From contig CAMPKU010000034.1 of NCBI GenBank assembly GCA_946887385.1, forward strand, positions 1 through 23,543: a stretch of DNA of 23,543 nucleotides, written 5' to 3'. The translations under genes were made by a program, and so were the position numbers. The stretch is from an uncultured Gammaproteobacteria bacterium. GTDB lineage: Bacteria; Pseudomonadota; Gammaproteobacteria; Rariloculales; Rariloculaceae. Positions 15,927 through 22,996 of the stretch are shown here, one piece after another. The notes under the pieces were generated by a model. That model was not told where the DNA came from and ran no database searches. It was given only the letters and a program-made list of their open reading frames with translations. Within the stretch, counting starts at the first letter, position 1, and the number at the start of each line of letters is the position of its first letter.

Positions 15927-17033
15927 TCATTGCCTCGCAGCGGCCGGATGCACGCCGGCCACGTTCATTCGAATACGGTACACGTGCTCGCAGGCTGTGA
16001 TGTACAGCGTGCGGCTGTCGCGGTCGCCGAACGCGACGTTCGTGGCACAAACCTGTGCCCGCGGCTCGCCTGCCGGCACCGGCAGCTCTAGAGTGCCGAG
16101 CCGCATGCCGTCCGGCGAAGTGATGCGCACCTCGCCGGCGCCTGCGCCGTTCGTGGTGTAGAGATTGCCGAGCACGTCCACCTTCATGCCGTCGCTGCCT
16201 TCGCCGGCGATGAATACCGTGCGGTTGCGCAACGTGCCGTCGGGAGCGAGCTCGTAGCGCAGCACGTTCTGCACTCCGGTATTCATGTACAGATACCGCT
16301 CGTCGGGCGACAGTGCGATGCCGTTCGGCCAGCCGGCCCGGTTGTCGGCGTTGCTGTACAGCAGCGTCACTTCGCCGCCGCGAATCAGAAACACGCCGCT
16401 GAAGTCGAGCTGCGCATCCGCGTTCGCGAGCCCGTCGCGAATGCCCCAAACGCTGTCGGTGAGATAGATGGAGCCGTTGGAATGCACGGCCAGATCGTTG
16501 GGGCCGTTGAAACGCCGGCCGTCATACCGATCCGCGATGACGGTTCGCGTGCCGTCGCGCTCGAGCCGCATGACCGCGCGGTCATTGGCGGCAAGATAGA
16601 GCAATCGGCCCTCGGCATCGAGCGATAGCCCATTGGGCCCGATCAGCAGCACGGCCATGCGGCCGCGGCGCGTCTGGAACCCGGCCTTACTCAAGTCGTT
16701 GCCGCTGTAGCCGGCGCGGTCGAGATGGACGGCAAGGGGCTCGCCGGGTGCCCATCGATAGATGACGTTCGAGATCAAATCGCTGAACAGCAAGAATCCG
16801 TCGCCCCCGTCGGGCACCCACACGGGGCCCTCCGTGAGCCCGAAGCGGTCGCCGAGGAGCTCGAGCTCGGCGTCGGCGGAAACGACCTCGTCGAGACTCG
16901 GATGGAGCCGCACGACGCGGAAGCTCCGCGGAGCGGGCTCGGCTGGTTGCGCCACGAGCGGCGCCGCACCCAGCGCCGCGGCGATGAGCACAGCCGCCGC
17001 GAGCGTGCGAACGCGTAGCAACAGGGATGGCAT
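15927..17033 (-). CDS. Exported SMP-30/gluconolactonase-family beta-propeller
   Basis: This 368-residue protein has a Sec signal peptide (VRTLAAAVLIAAALGAAPLVAQ) and a six-bladed propeller of the SMP-30/gluconolactonase/LRE family. These metal-dependent enzymes hydrolyse lactones or esters. The expected divalent-metal ligands are present: Glu68 in LTEGPVW, Asn179 in FNGPNDLAV, Asn237 in GWPNGIALSPDE and Asp281 in SDGMKVD. It should therefore be active, in the periplasm. The substrate is unknown; gluconolactone is only one possibility. ATG at 17033 has no strong ribosome binding site. The secreted copy C gene ends 24 nt upstream and malic enzyme starts 3 nt downstream. Signal peptides occur in some members of this family, but the intact ligands set it apart from the degenerate metallo-beta-lactamase-like protein in the same operon. 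Confidence 0.9.
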   Translation of the reverse strand: MPSLLLRVRTLAAAVLIAAALGAAPLVAQPAEPAPRSFRVVRLHPSLDEVVSADAELELLGDRFGLTEGPVWVPDGGDGFLLFSDLISNVIYRWAPGEPLAVHLDRAGYSGNDLSKAGFQTRRGRMAVLLIGPNGLSLDAEGRLLYLAANDRAVMRLERDGTRTVIADRYDGRRFNGPNDLAVHSNGSIYLTDSVWGIRDGLANADAQLDFSGVFLIRGGEVTLLYSNADNRAGWPNGIALSPDERYLYMNTGVQNVLRYELAPDGTLRNRTVFIAGEGSDGMKVDVLGNLYTTNGAGAGEVRITSPDGMRLGTLELPVPAGEPRAQVCATNVAFGDRDSRTLYITACEHVYRIRMNVAGVHPAAARQ

Positions 17034-17057
17034 CGACGTAGGTTTGGACTTGCCGGC

Positions 17058-17831
17058 CTAGGTGGCCGAGCAGGGCACGGGTTTGCGCTGGCTGCCGTTG
17101 GGCTCGCGCTTGAATTGAAGCGTGCGCACGAAATGGCCCGTGAGATAGCGCGGATCGGCCACGAAGGTTTGAATGACGAGGTACTGATTGCCGTCGTCCT
17201 CGACGATCAAATTGTAGTACTCCGTCATGAACGCATTCTCGCTGAAGGGCACGCCGTTCTTGCGCAAGTAGCCGGCGCGCAGATTCGTGGTGTCCACCTT
17301 CAGGCTGCCGGCGCGTTGGATCTGGCCGAGCGACGTGGGCCCGGGATAAAACTGCTCGGTGGTGCCGGAGAGCTGCCACGAGGCGGACGACCACCCTTGC
17401 CAGCTGCGCGCGCCTTGCGCCTCGGGTTGGTTGAAGTGAAACAAGCGCGTTTGCATGCCGGTGTCGATATCGAGCTGCAGCGTGTCGTCGTTAGCCCAGC
17501 TGATCTCGACGCGGCTCGGCAGCCGCATGATCGCGGGCGCGGAGTAGCCTTTGCACTGCTCGCCTGCTGCCTCGTCGCGCGCGGGATCCCACGCCTCGGC
17601 GACGCGACGCCCTTCGGCGTTCAAGGGGATGTACGAAACGTCGCCCTTCGCGGGCGTGATCATTCGATACACCCAGTCGTCGGTGATCAGCGAGACCCAG
17701 TGGCCCGTAATGTCGATCGGTGCGGCGGCGCGCCCCGTGGAGGGCGCCGTCTGCGCCGCGCCGCGGCGCGGCTGCGCGTCGGCCGCTGCGACGAGCGCAA
17801 CACTCAAGGCCAGGGCGGCGAGCGGTCTCAT
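17058..17831 (-). CDS. Secreted protein of unknown function (copy C, paralogue of the 19361-20245 gene)
   Basis: This 257-residue protein has a signal peptide (RPLAALALSVALVAAADA, cleavage before Q). The mature part carries the xxGxW opening (IDITGHWVSL). Residues 93-111, QCKGYSAPAIMRLPSRVEI, and 179-210, DTTNLRAGYLRKNGVPF then ENAFMTEYYNL, align with copy D. It also shares a DPRYLTGHFVRTLQF segment with DPVYLTEPLIRSTEY there. The family is beta-rich and has no assigned activity. It is related more loosely to copies A and B. The ATG at 17831 overlaps the TGA of the DUF6152-like gene by one base (TGATG), which implies translational coupling. A TTG codon directly before the ATG is a less likely start. 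Confidence 0.85.
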   Translation of the reverse strand: MRPLAALALSVALVAAADAQPRRGAAQTAPSTGRAAAPIDITGHWVSLITDDWVYRMITPAKGDVSYIPLNAEGRRVAEAWDPARDEAAGEQCKGYSAPAIMRLPSRVEISWANDDTLQLDIDTGMQTRLFHFNQPEAQGARSWQGWSSASWQLSGTTEQFYPGPTSLGQIQRAGSLKVDTTNLRAGYLRKNGVPFSENAFMTEYYNLIVEDDGNQYLVIQTFVADPRYLTGHFVRTLQFKREPNGSQRKPVPCSAT

Positions 17832-18226
17832 CAATCGAAGGTCTCGCCCTGGAAGCCCCAGCCGAAGCCGTCCGACGGCCGCAGCAAGCTGCGCATGCGC
17901 ACGCGGTGATCCACGGGGTTGCGCCCCGGGTTACCCGTGATGACCACCTTGTCGCCGGGTTTCAACGAGTCGCGCGTAACGCCTTGCCCCGTGAGCGCGC
18001 CGGCGCCGCCCCATTCCACACCCCAGCGCTGCATCTCGCCGTTCTCGTCGGGCGCCATCACGTGCACCCAGGCGTGCGGGTTGCGGAACATGAACTGCAC
18101 GAGCGTGCCTTCGATTTGGACCGTCTTGCTTTCGTCGTACGTGGCGGTGAACGAGTGATGCGCGTAGGCCGATAACCCGAACAGCATCGCGCCGGCGGCA
18201 GCGAGCATGAGTAATTTGTTTTTCAC
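17831..18226 (-). CDS. DUF6152-like small secreted protein (copy 2)
   Basis: This 131-residue protein has a signal peptide MKNKLLMLAAAGAMLFGLSAYA. Cleavage after Ala22 leaves His23-His24-Ser-Phe. LVQFMFRNPHAWVHV (His51, His55) follows, then MQRWGVEWGGAGALTGQGVT and GDKVVITGNPGRNP. The four His occupy exactly the same residue numbers as in copy 1 although most other positions differ. The C-terminus has a Gly/Phe/Trp-rich tail (GFGWGFQGETFD). The start is GTG at 18226, supported by AGAGGTGA 5 nt upstream. Its stop overlaps the start of copy C, so the order DUF6152-like then partner is the same as in the first block. The function is unknown; metal binding by the His set is a hypothesis. Confidence 0.88.
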   Translation of the reverse strand: MKNKLLMLAAAGAMLFGLSAYAHHSFTATYDESKTVQIEGTLVQFMFRNPHAWVHVMAPDENGEMQRWGVEWGGAGALTGQGVTRDSLKPGDKVVITGNPGRNPVDHRVRMRSLLRPSDGFGWGFQGETFD

Positions 18227-18248
18227 GATTTCACCTCTGAAAAGTAGC

Positions 18249-19358
18249 TCAAGAGTTTTCCTTCAAGCTGCGATAGACGGCCTCGATGAACATCTCGGTC
18301 GTCCAAGGCCCGGTTTCCTTACCGAAACGCGCCTCATAGCCGAAGGTGGGGCGGCGCTCGATGACTTGGCCGAGCGTCAAGCCTTCGTCGATCAGCGCTT
18401 GCACCTGATCGCGGATGATCGTGAGCATGTCGCGATAGTAGCCCACGTCGGCCGAGTCCCCGAGCCGGCCGTGTCCTGGAATCACCATCGTGCCGCCTTC
18501 GGTACGGAACTCAGGGATGGCGAGCTTCAAGATCGCATTCAACCCTGCGAGCACGCCGTTGATGCTGCCGCCCGAATCCACGTCGATGATGGGGAACGAA
18601 TCCAGGTTGACGAGATCGCCGGCGGCGATGACGTCCGAGCCGCGAAAGTACACGAAGCTGTCGCCGTCGGTGGCCGCATTCGGCACGTGCACGATCTGCA
18701 CGCCTTCCTCGTTGAAGAACGTGCTCAGCTTGTACTCGGCCGTGAAAAACGTTTCCGTGGGCAGCGCGGCGAACGGCATGTCGAGCGCCACCATGCGGTT
18801 CAGCACGTTCTCGTGCGCGATCACGGCGGCGCCTTCCGACGAATCCGCGATCGTGCCGGCGACGTTGCCGCCCGTGTACGTGATGCCGCTGGCGGCGATT
18901 GTCTCGTTGCCGCCGATGCTGTGCGGCAGAGAGCTCGTGTTGACGATGTAGCGCACGGGCTTCGGCGGCGCATGCGTGTTCACGGGGAATCGCGAGCGCG
19001 TTTCGGCGCCGCCGCGTTGCGGCTGCAGCACGTCGAGAAACCCGAACGCGTTGAGCTGTTGCTGCAGTTCCTCGATCGCGGTGATCACGCGCTCGCTGGC
19101 TTGAGCCGTGCCGGCATTCACGAGCATCACACCGTCGGGCCCGACGGACGCTGCGATGTTCGTGCCGGCGCCCACCAGCATCCAAATGTTCTCCCGCACG
19201 GGCCACCAGTTCAGCTCGCCGGCGCTCTCGCCGCCGCGCTGCGCGCGCTGCTGCGCGTGCGCCGGTGCCGCGCCGCTGGCGATGGCAATGGCGCAGGCGG
19301 CTACAGCGAGCGCGCAGACCGTACGGCGTATCGACGCATTCAAGACGCAACGGCGCAT
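18249..19358 (-). CDS. Exported metallo-beta-lactamase-fold protein with degenerate metal site (probable pseudoenzyme)
   Basis: This 369-residue protein has a long signal peptide (TVCALAVAACAIAIASGAAPAHA) and the metallo-beta-lactamase fold: ENIWMLVGAGTNIAASVGPDGVMLVNAG, then RYIVNTSSLPHSIGGN. Active members have NTHxHxDHxGGN at that point. Here the positions read Ser142, Leu144, His146 and Ser147, so the HxHxDH ligands are gone. The second-metal motif AHTxGD reads AATDGD, with Ala229 in place of His. Asp248 (AAGDLVN) and His296 (VIPGHG) remain. The usual zinc hydrolase chemistry is therefore unlikely. A binding, regulatory or altered role is inferred. It starts 2 nt after the copy D stop and ends 22 nt before the DUF6152-like gene, within the second secreted operon. 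Confidence 0.87.
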   Translation of the reverse strand: MRRCVLNASIRRTVCALAVAACAIAIASGAAPAHAQQRAQRGGESAGELNWWPVRENIWMLVGAGTNIAASVGPDGVMLVNAGTAQASERVITAIEELQQQLNAFGFLDVLQPQRGGAETRSRFPVNTHAPPKPVRYIVNTSSLPHSIGGNETIAASGITYTGGNVAGTIADSSEGAAVIAHENVLNRMVALDMPFAALPTETFFTAEYKLSTFFNEEGVQIVHVPNAATDGDSFVYFRGSDVIAAGDLVNLDSFPIIDVDSGGSINGVLAGLNAILKLAIPEFRTEGGTMVIPGHGRLGDSADVGYYRDMLTIIRDQVQALIDEGLTLGQVIERRPTFGYEARFGKETGPWTTEMFIEAVYRSLKENS

Positions 19359-19360
19359 TG

Positions 19361-20245
19361 TCAGTCCCGCCCCGGCGCTTGCCGCGCGCTCGTGCGCCCA
19401 ACGCGCTCGAGCTTCTCCCGATAGTCCGGGTACATCGTTTCCGCGCCGTCGAAGTAAAGCTCGCGCGGCAGGCCGTAATAGTCCGAGAAGCTATAGATCT
19501 GATCGTTCTGGCCGGGCAGCCAGTTGGGCACGTAACCCTCGGGACGCACCACCTCCGTCACGATGGTGCAGGGGTAGGGCGGCACTTGCTGCGCGAGATT
19601 GAGCCGATACTCGGTGCTGCGGATCAACGGCTCCGTGAGGTACACGGGATCGTAGGCCACGATCACCCACGTCAAATAATCCTGGTTGTCGAAGCGGCGC
19701 CGCATCAGATATTCCGTGAGCGTTGCCTTGTCGCTCTGCGGCACGCCGTTGCGGCGGTAATAGTCTTCCTTCATGTGCGTGGTCGTCACGCGCAGGCGGT
19801 CGCCTTCCCACGTGCCCGTGGAGAATCCGCCCCAGGTATGGGCCGCGTATTCCGGCGGATGCGGCCGGCCGTCCATGTAGATTGGAGTGTTGGTCGAGCG
19901 CAGCCATTCCGTCTGGAACGCAATGATCTGCCGCGAAGCGGGGTCCACCTCTTTCCAGATGCGAAGGTTCGAGGGGCCGCGCTTGATGTACGCGGCCGAG
20001 TGCGGGCGGCACTGCCACTCGGGGAGCGATTGAATGGACGCATCCCAGATCTCGGCGCGGCGAATCGCTTCTTGCGACAGCGGCAGGCCCACGTACTCGC
20101 CGAGATGCGGGTTGTCGATGTTGTCTTGCGCTTGAACCACGGGCCATTCGCCCGTGAAATCCATCTGAGCGGTGGCGGCGCCGCAGCTCACCATCCCGGC
20201 GACGAAGCTCGCCAGTGCGAGTCGGTGTCGGCGAAGTGTTCGCAT
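19361..20245 (-). CDS. Secreted protein of unknown function (copy D), first gene of the second secreted operon
   Basis: This 294-residue protein has a basic n-region (MRTLRRHR) and a hydrophobic signal segment ending GAATAQ. The mature part opens MDFTGEWPVVQAQD. It carries QCRPHSAAYIKRGPSNLRI, GTWEGDRLRVTTTHMKEDY (residues 144-162) and RRNGVPQSDKATLTEYL, ending with NDQIYSFSDYYGLPRELYFDG. It thus combines the WEGD core of copy A with the NGVP and TEY segments of copy C, and links all four copies into one superfamily. No activity is known. ATG at 20245 is chosen because the signal peptide follows directly; the reading frame stays open upstream to 20608, but that stretch has no signal-like or conserved features. 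The metallo-beta-lactamase-like gene starts 2 nt after its stop. Confidence 0.85.
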   Translation of the reverse strand: MRTLRRHRLALASFVAGMVSCGAATAQMDFTGEWPVVQAQDNIDNPHLGEYVGLPLSQEAIRRAEIWDASIQSLPEWQCRPHSAAYIKRGPSNLRIWKEVDPASRQIIAFQTEWLRSTNTPIYMDGRPHPPEYAAHTWGGFSTGTWEGDRLRVTTTHMKEDYYRRNGVPQSDKATLTEYLMRRRFDNQDYLTWVIVAYDPVYLTEPLIRSTEYRLNLAQQVPPYPCTIVTEVVRPEGYVPNWLPGQNDQIYSFSDYYGLPRELYFDGAETMYPDYREKLERVGRTSARQAPGRD

Positions 20246-20302
20246 AGCGTGTGCCCGTTTCCCGCGCGCGCGTTTTCTGCGTGCGCAATCGAAGTGCGAA
20301 TC

Positions 20303-20334
20303 ATGGTAGCCGCCGCAACACCTTGCCAGCAAGG
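20303..20334 (-). promoter_or_regulatory. Candidate promoter of the second secreted operon, with a palindrome over the -35
   Basis: On the minus strand TTGCTG (20332-20327) and TACCAT (20308-20303) lie 18 nt apart, about 58 nt before the ATG at 20245. The -10 matches four of six consensus bases and the -35 three. The palindrome CCTTGC-CA-GCAAGG (20321-20334, perfect 6-bp arms) covers the -35 box and would suit a repressor or activator. Both are predictions from sequence only. Confidence 0.3.
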
Positions 20335-20422
20335 GAATGGCAGCTGCGAAAAAGCCACTTCGCGTGAACCTAATCTTGAGTTTCATCGGCGCGTTCGCAG
20401 CGCAACGACGGCGGCCGAACCG

Positions 20423-20522
20423 CTCGGTCGTGTAGGCGACGTTTTTGCCTGCGCGCCTACCGAGGGGCAGGGTACGTCGTGGGATACTGCCCACAGGCAG
20501 ATGCAGCTTGAAAGATGGGCAG
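20423..20522 (+). promoter_or_regulatory. Structured leader with mutually exclusive hairpins upstream of the one-carbon/SAM genes
   Basis: The 365-nt gap 20246-20610 holds no convincing gene. Within it, GTAGGCG (20432-20438) pairs with CGCCTAC (20454-20460), and the flanking CTCG/CGAG can extend the stem past a bulge. Next, CTGCCC (20487-20492) can pair with GGGCAG at 20465-20470 or with GGGCAG at 20517-20522. Its CTGCC part can pair with GGCAG at 20496-20500 around a CACA tetraloop. GTGGG (20479-20483) can pair with CCCAC (20490-20494). These pairings compete, as in attenuators and riboswitches. I do not recognise a known SAM or SAH riboswitch core here. No intrinsic terminator with a T-run follows. 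Confidence 0.35.
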
Positions 20523-20610
20523 GAAAATTTGCAATGGTTTTGCAGGAGGGGTATGGTTACGGCCGCTCGAAAAGTACAACAACGCTGCCGTTCACGCGGG
20601 GCAATCAAAC

Positions 20611-22029
20611 GTGGTTCAGAGCTCGGCGGATTCTCTGCTAGGAGAGATCGAAGCGTTTTGTCGGCGCACCGGCATCGCCGAGTCGACGTTCGGGCGGCAG
20701 GCCGTAAATGACGGCAAGTTGTGCGTCCGGCTGCGTAACGGCAAGGACGTGACGCTCGAAACGGCGGCCAAGATCCGCGGGTTCATCGAGGGTCAGCCGC
20801 AGGCCGAAAAGTTGAACGGTGCCGCAGGTCTCGAGAGCAACAACAAGGGCATGACGATGAGCGGTAACTCCAAACGCAAAGCCAAGACTCCCGCGACGGC
20901 CGACGGCAACGATCGGCCGTTTCGCTTTTACGATAACCGGCAGAAGTATCTCGCGTTCGTCAACACCACCAACGAGAAGTGGAAGGTGGCCGAGCGCGCC
21001 TCGCGTGAGCTCGCGCTACTGAAGCCGCACCCGCCCGCGCTGCGCCTATTCGACGCCGGCATGGGCGACGCAACCGTGCTGTCGCACATCATGCGTGCGA
21101 TGCACCGCCGCTACCCGATCATGCCGTTCTTCATCGTCGGCAAGGAGATCAGTCTCGAAGACGTCCGCCTGTCGCTCGAGAAGCTGCCGGATCGGTTCAT
21201 CGAGCATCCCGCCAGCGTCATCGTCATCACCAATTTGTATTACGCGGAAGCTCCATGGCTGCGGCCGCGCGATGTCGTGCAAGCCGCCGCGCTGAATTGG
21301 CGCGAGGTGGCACTCGAAGGGGACTCCGCCTACGAGTACGGCGAGCAAATGCGCTCCCTCGATCGGTTTCTCGTCGACGGCTGGCAAGTGAAGGCGAGCG
21401 AGAAGACCGGCAATCCGATGTACGTGCGCCCGTCCGTGCTCGTCATTTACCGCAAGGATCACTCGTTCCTGCTCGACAACGTGATCCCCAGGCCCGGCCA
21501 GGTGGCCGGCAATTACGATCTCGTGCTCGCCTCGCAGCCGTGGCGCGCGCGCATGAGCGCGGAATTCAAGGTGAAGAAGGTTCTCGCGCCGCTCGTGCGC
21601 AGCTTGGGACCCGCCGGCCGGCTGCTCGCCGTGCAATCGTGCGGTAACGATCCGGCGCTCGAGCTGGTGAACGAGGTGTGGCCCGACGAGGAGCCTTTCA
21701 AGGTGAACCGGCACGAGCTCATCAAGGTGCTGCGCGACGAGCTCGGCCGCGAAGCACGGGAGTTCAACTTCATCTCGGGTTCCGACGCAAAATCCATCTT
21801 CCGCTACGAGATGCACACGCTGCCGAGCGAAGTGCAGCAGAGCATCGGCACATCCACGCTGTTCGCGGCCTGGAACGCGGCGAGCTACGTGGCGCAAATC
21901 GAAGACGAGCGCATCGAGAGCGCGATGCGCGAGGGCGAGCAGTATCTTCAGGGCACCGCCAAAATTCTGAAGAAGCACAAGGGACTGTGGTTCAACGACG
22001 AGAGCTTCGTCGTGTCGCGCAAGCAGTGA
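20611..22029 (+). CDS. Fusion of a small predicted DNA-binding domain and a class I SAM methyltransferase-like domain
   Basis: This 472-residue protein has two parts. Residues 1-70 (SLLGEIEAFCRRTGIAEST, then NDGKLCVRLRNGKDVTLETAAKI) resemble small helix-turn-helix-type proteins that often occur alone. A polar linker follows (residues 72-100). From about residue 105 (FYDNRQKYLAFVNTTNEKW) a Rossmann methyltransferase-like domain begins, with motif I LFDAGMGDATVL (148-153 DAGMGD) and late strands LGPAGRLLAVQSCG. The target is unknown. GTG at 20611 is preferred because GGGGCAA precedes it and the stretch before it is poor in GC at third positions; ATG at 20515 in the same frame is possible. ATG at 20851, with AAGGGC before it, could start the methyltransferase domain alone. 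The MetF-family gene follows after 21 nt. Confidence 0.8.
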   Translation: MVQSSADSLLGEIEAFCRRTGIAESTFGRQAVNDGKLCVRLRNGKDVTLETAAKIRGFIEGQPQAEKLNGAAGLESNNKGMTMSGNSKRKAKTPATADGNDRPFRFYDNRQKYLAFVNTTNEKWKVAERASRELALLKPHPPALRLFDAGMGDATVLSHIMRAMHRRYPIMPFFIVGKEISLEDVRLSLEKLPDRFIEHPASVIVITNLYYAEAPWLRPRDVVQAAALNWREVALEGDSAYEYGEQMRSLDRFLVDGWQVKASEKTGNPMYVRPSVLVIYRKDHSFLLDNVIPRPGQVAGNYDLVLASQPWRARMSAEFKVKKVLAPLVRSLGPAGRLLAVQSCGNDPALELVNEVWPDEEPFKVNRHELIKVLRDELGREAREFNFISGSDAKSIFRYEMHTLPSEVQQSIGTSTLFAAWNAASYVAQIEDERIESAMREGEQYLQGTAKILKKHKGLWFNDESFVVSRKQ

Positions 22030-22050
22030 GCATCGCGTAGCGAGAGCAAC

Positions 22051-22959
22051 ATGACTTCCGACGAGACCAAGGCACACATCGCGGCGTTCTTGCGCGACTA
22101 TTCCATCGAGATCACGCCGCACGACGCGGCGAAGCTCGATGCGATTCGCGCAGAGCTCCGCGACGGAACGACCGTGTACGTGGCGCATCCGCCCGGCGTG
22201 CCCATCGACGACATCGTAGAGCTCGCCGGACGCGTGCAGCAGCTTGGGCTCACGGCCACTCCGCACGTCATCGCCCGCAAGCTCGAGAGCCGCGAGCAGC
22301 TCGAGCGGGCGCTCGCGCGCTGTCAGGAGCTCGGCATTCACAATGCGCTATGCGTGGCCGGGGACATCACGGCGGAGAAGCCCGCCTACGACAGCAGTCT
22401 CCAGGTCTTGCAGACCGGTCTCTTCAAGCAGTACGGCTTTCGCAACGTCGGCGTCGCAGGGCATCCCGAGGGCAGCAAGGCCATCGGCGAGGAGCGCGTT
22501 GAGCAGGCGTTGAACGGTAAGGCGGAATTTGCGAAGACGGCCGGCTTCAATCTGTATTTCGCTACGCAGTTCGGCTTCGATCCGCAGCCGTTCATCGACT
22601 GGGAGGCGGCCACGTCGGCGAAGGGCATTCATTTGCCCATCCACGTGGGCCTGCCGGGGCCCGCTTCGCTACGTCAGCTCGCCAAGTTCGCCATGCTTTG
22701 CGGCGTGGGTGCCTCCATGCGTATGCTGACGTCGCGCACGAGCGCGATGGCCAATCTCCTGAGCACGCAGGCGCCGGACGAAATGGTCACGGCGCTGGCG
22801 CGCTACAAGGGCGCGAATCCGCAATCGCGGTTCAAGAAAGTTCACTTCTTCGCCTTCGGCGGGGTCGTCAAGACCGCGCGCTGGGCCAACGCTGTGATCT
22901 CTGGGCGGTTCGTCTTGAACAACCAGGCGACTGGTTTCCGCGTTGAAGACGTCAACTGA
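22051..22959 (+). CDS. Methylenetetrahydrofolate reductase family protein (divergent MetF)
   Basis: This 302-residue FAD enzyme of the MetF TIM-barrel family is expected to reduce 5,10-methylene-THF to 5-methyl-THF for methionine synthesis, in the cytoplasm. Glu20 in DYSIEITP matches the catalytic Glu of E. coli MetF (SFEFFPP). Asp105 in LCVAGDIT matches the folate-binding Asp, and Gln173 in FATQFGFD matches the conserved Gln. GVAGHPEGSK and LPIHVGLPGP are also family features. The N-terminal strand (SIEITP, TVYVAHPPGVPIDD) differs clearly from enterobacterial MetF, so this belongs to a divergent branch that may serve another one-carbon route. The length is normal. GAGAG precedes the ATG. It sits between the methyltransferase fusion and metK, which supports a role in methyl-group supply. 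Confidence 0.87.
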   Translation: MTSDETKAHIAAFLRDYSIEITPHDAAKLDAIRAELRDGTTVYVAHPPGVPIDDIVELAGRVQQLGLTATPHVIARKLESREQLERALARCQELGIHNALCVAGDITAEKPAYDSSLQVLQTGLFKQYGFRNVGVAGHPEGSKAIGEERVEQALNGKAEFAKTAGFNLYFATQFGFDPQPFIDWEAATSAKGIHLPIHVGLPGPASLRQLAKFAMLCGVGASMRMLTSRTSAMANLLSTQAPDEMVTALARYKGANPQSRFKKVHFFAFGGVVKTARWANAVISGRFVLNNQATGFRVEDVN

Positions 22960-22996
22960 AACATTCTTTGATAGACCGAAAAGTAGGTAGGTAACC

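Noticed and set aside
14934..16091. A 385-codon plus-strand frame opposite the malic enzyme and SMP-30 genes
   Set aside because: It crosses the junction of two well-recognised genes on the other strand and has no domain of its own.
18249..19358. Functional class B beta-lactamase or antibiotic resistance gene
   Set aside because: The zinc ligand motifs HxHxDH and AHTxGD are lost, and the surroundings are secreted proteins of unknown function.
20461..20522. SAH or SAM riboswitch of a known class
   Set aside because: CGAGGGGCAG recalls the start of the SAH riboswitch, but the GAGGAGCGCUGC core and its pairing partner are absent. No known SAM-class core was recognised.
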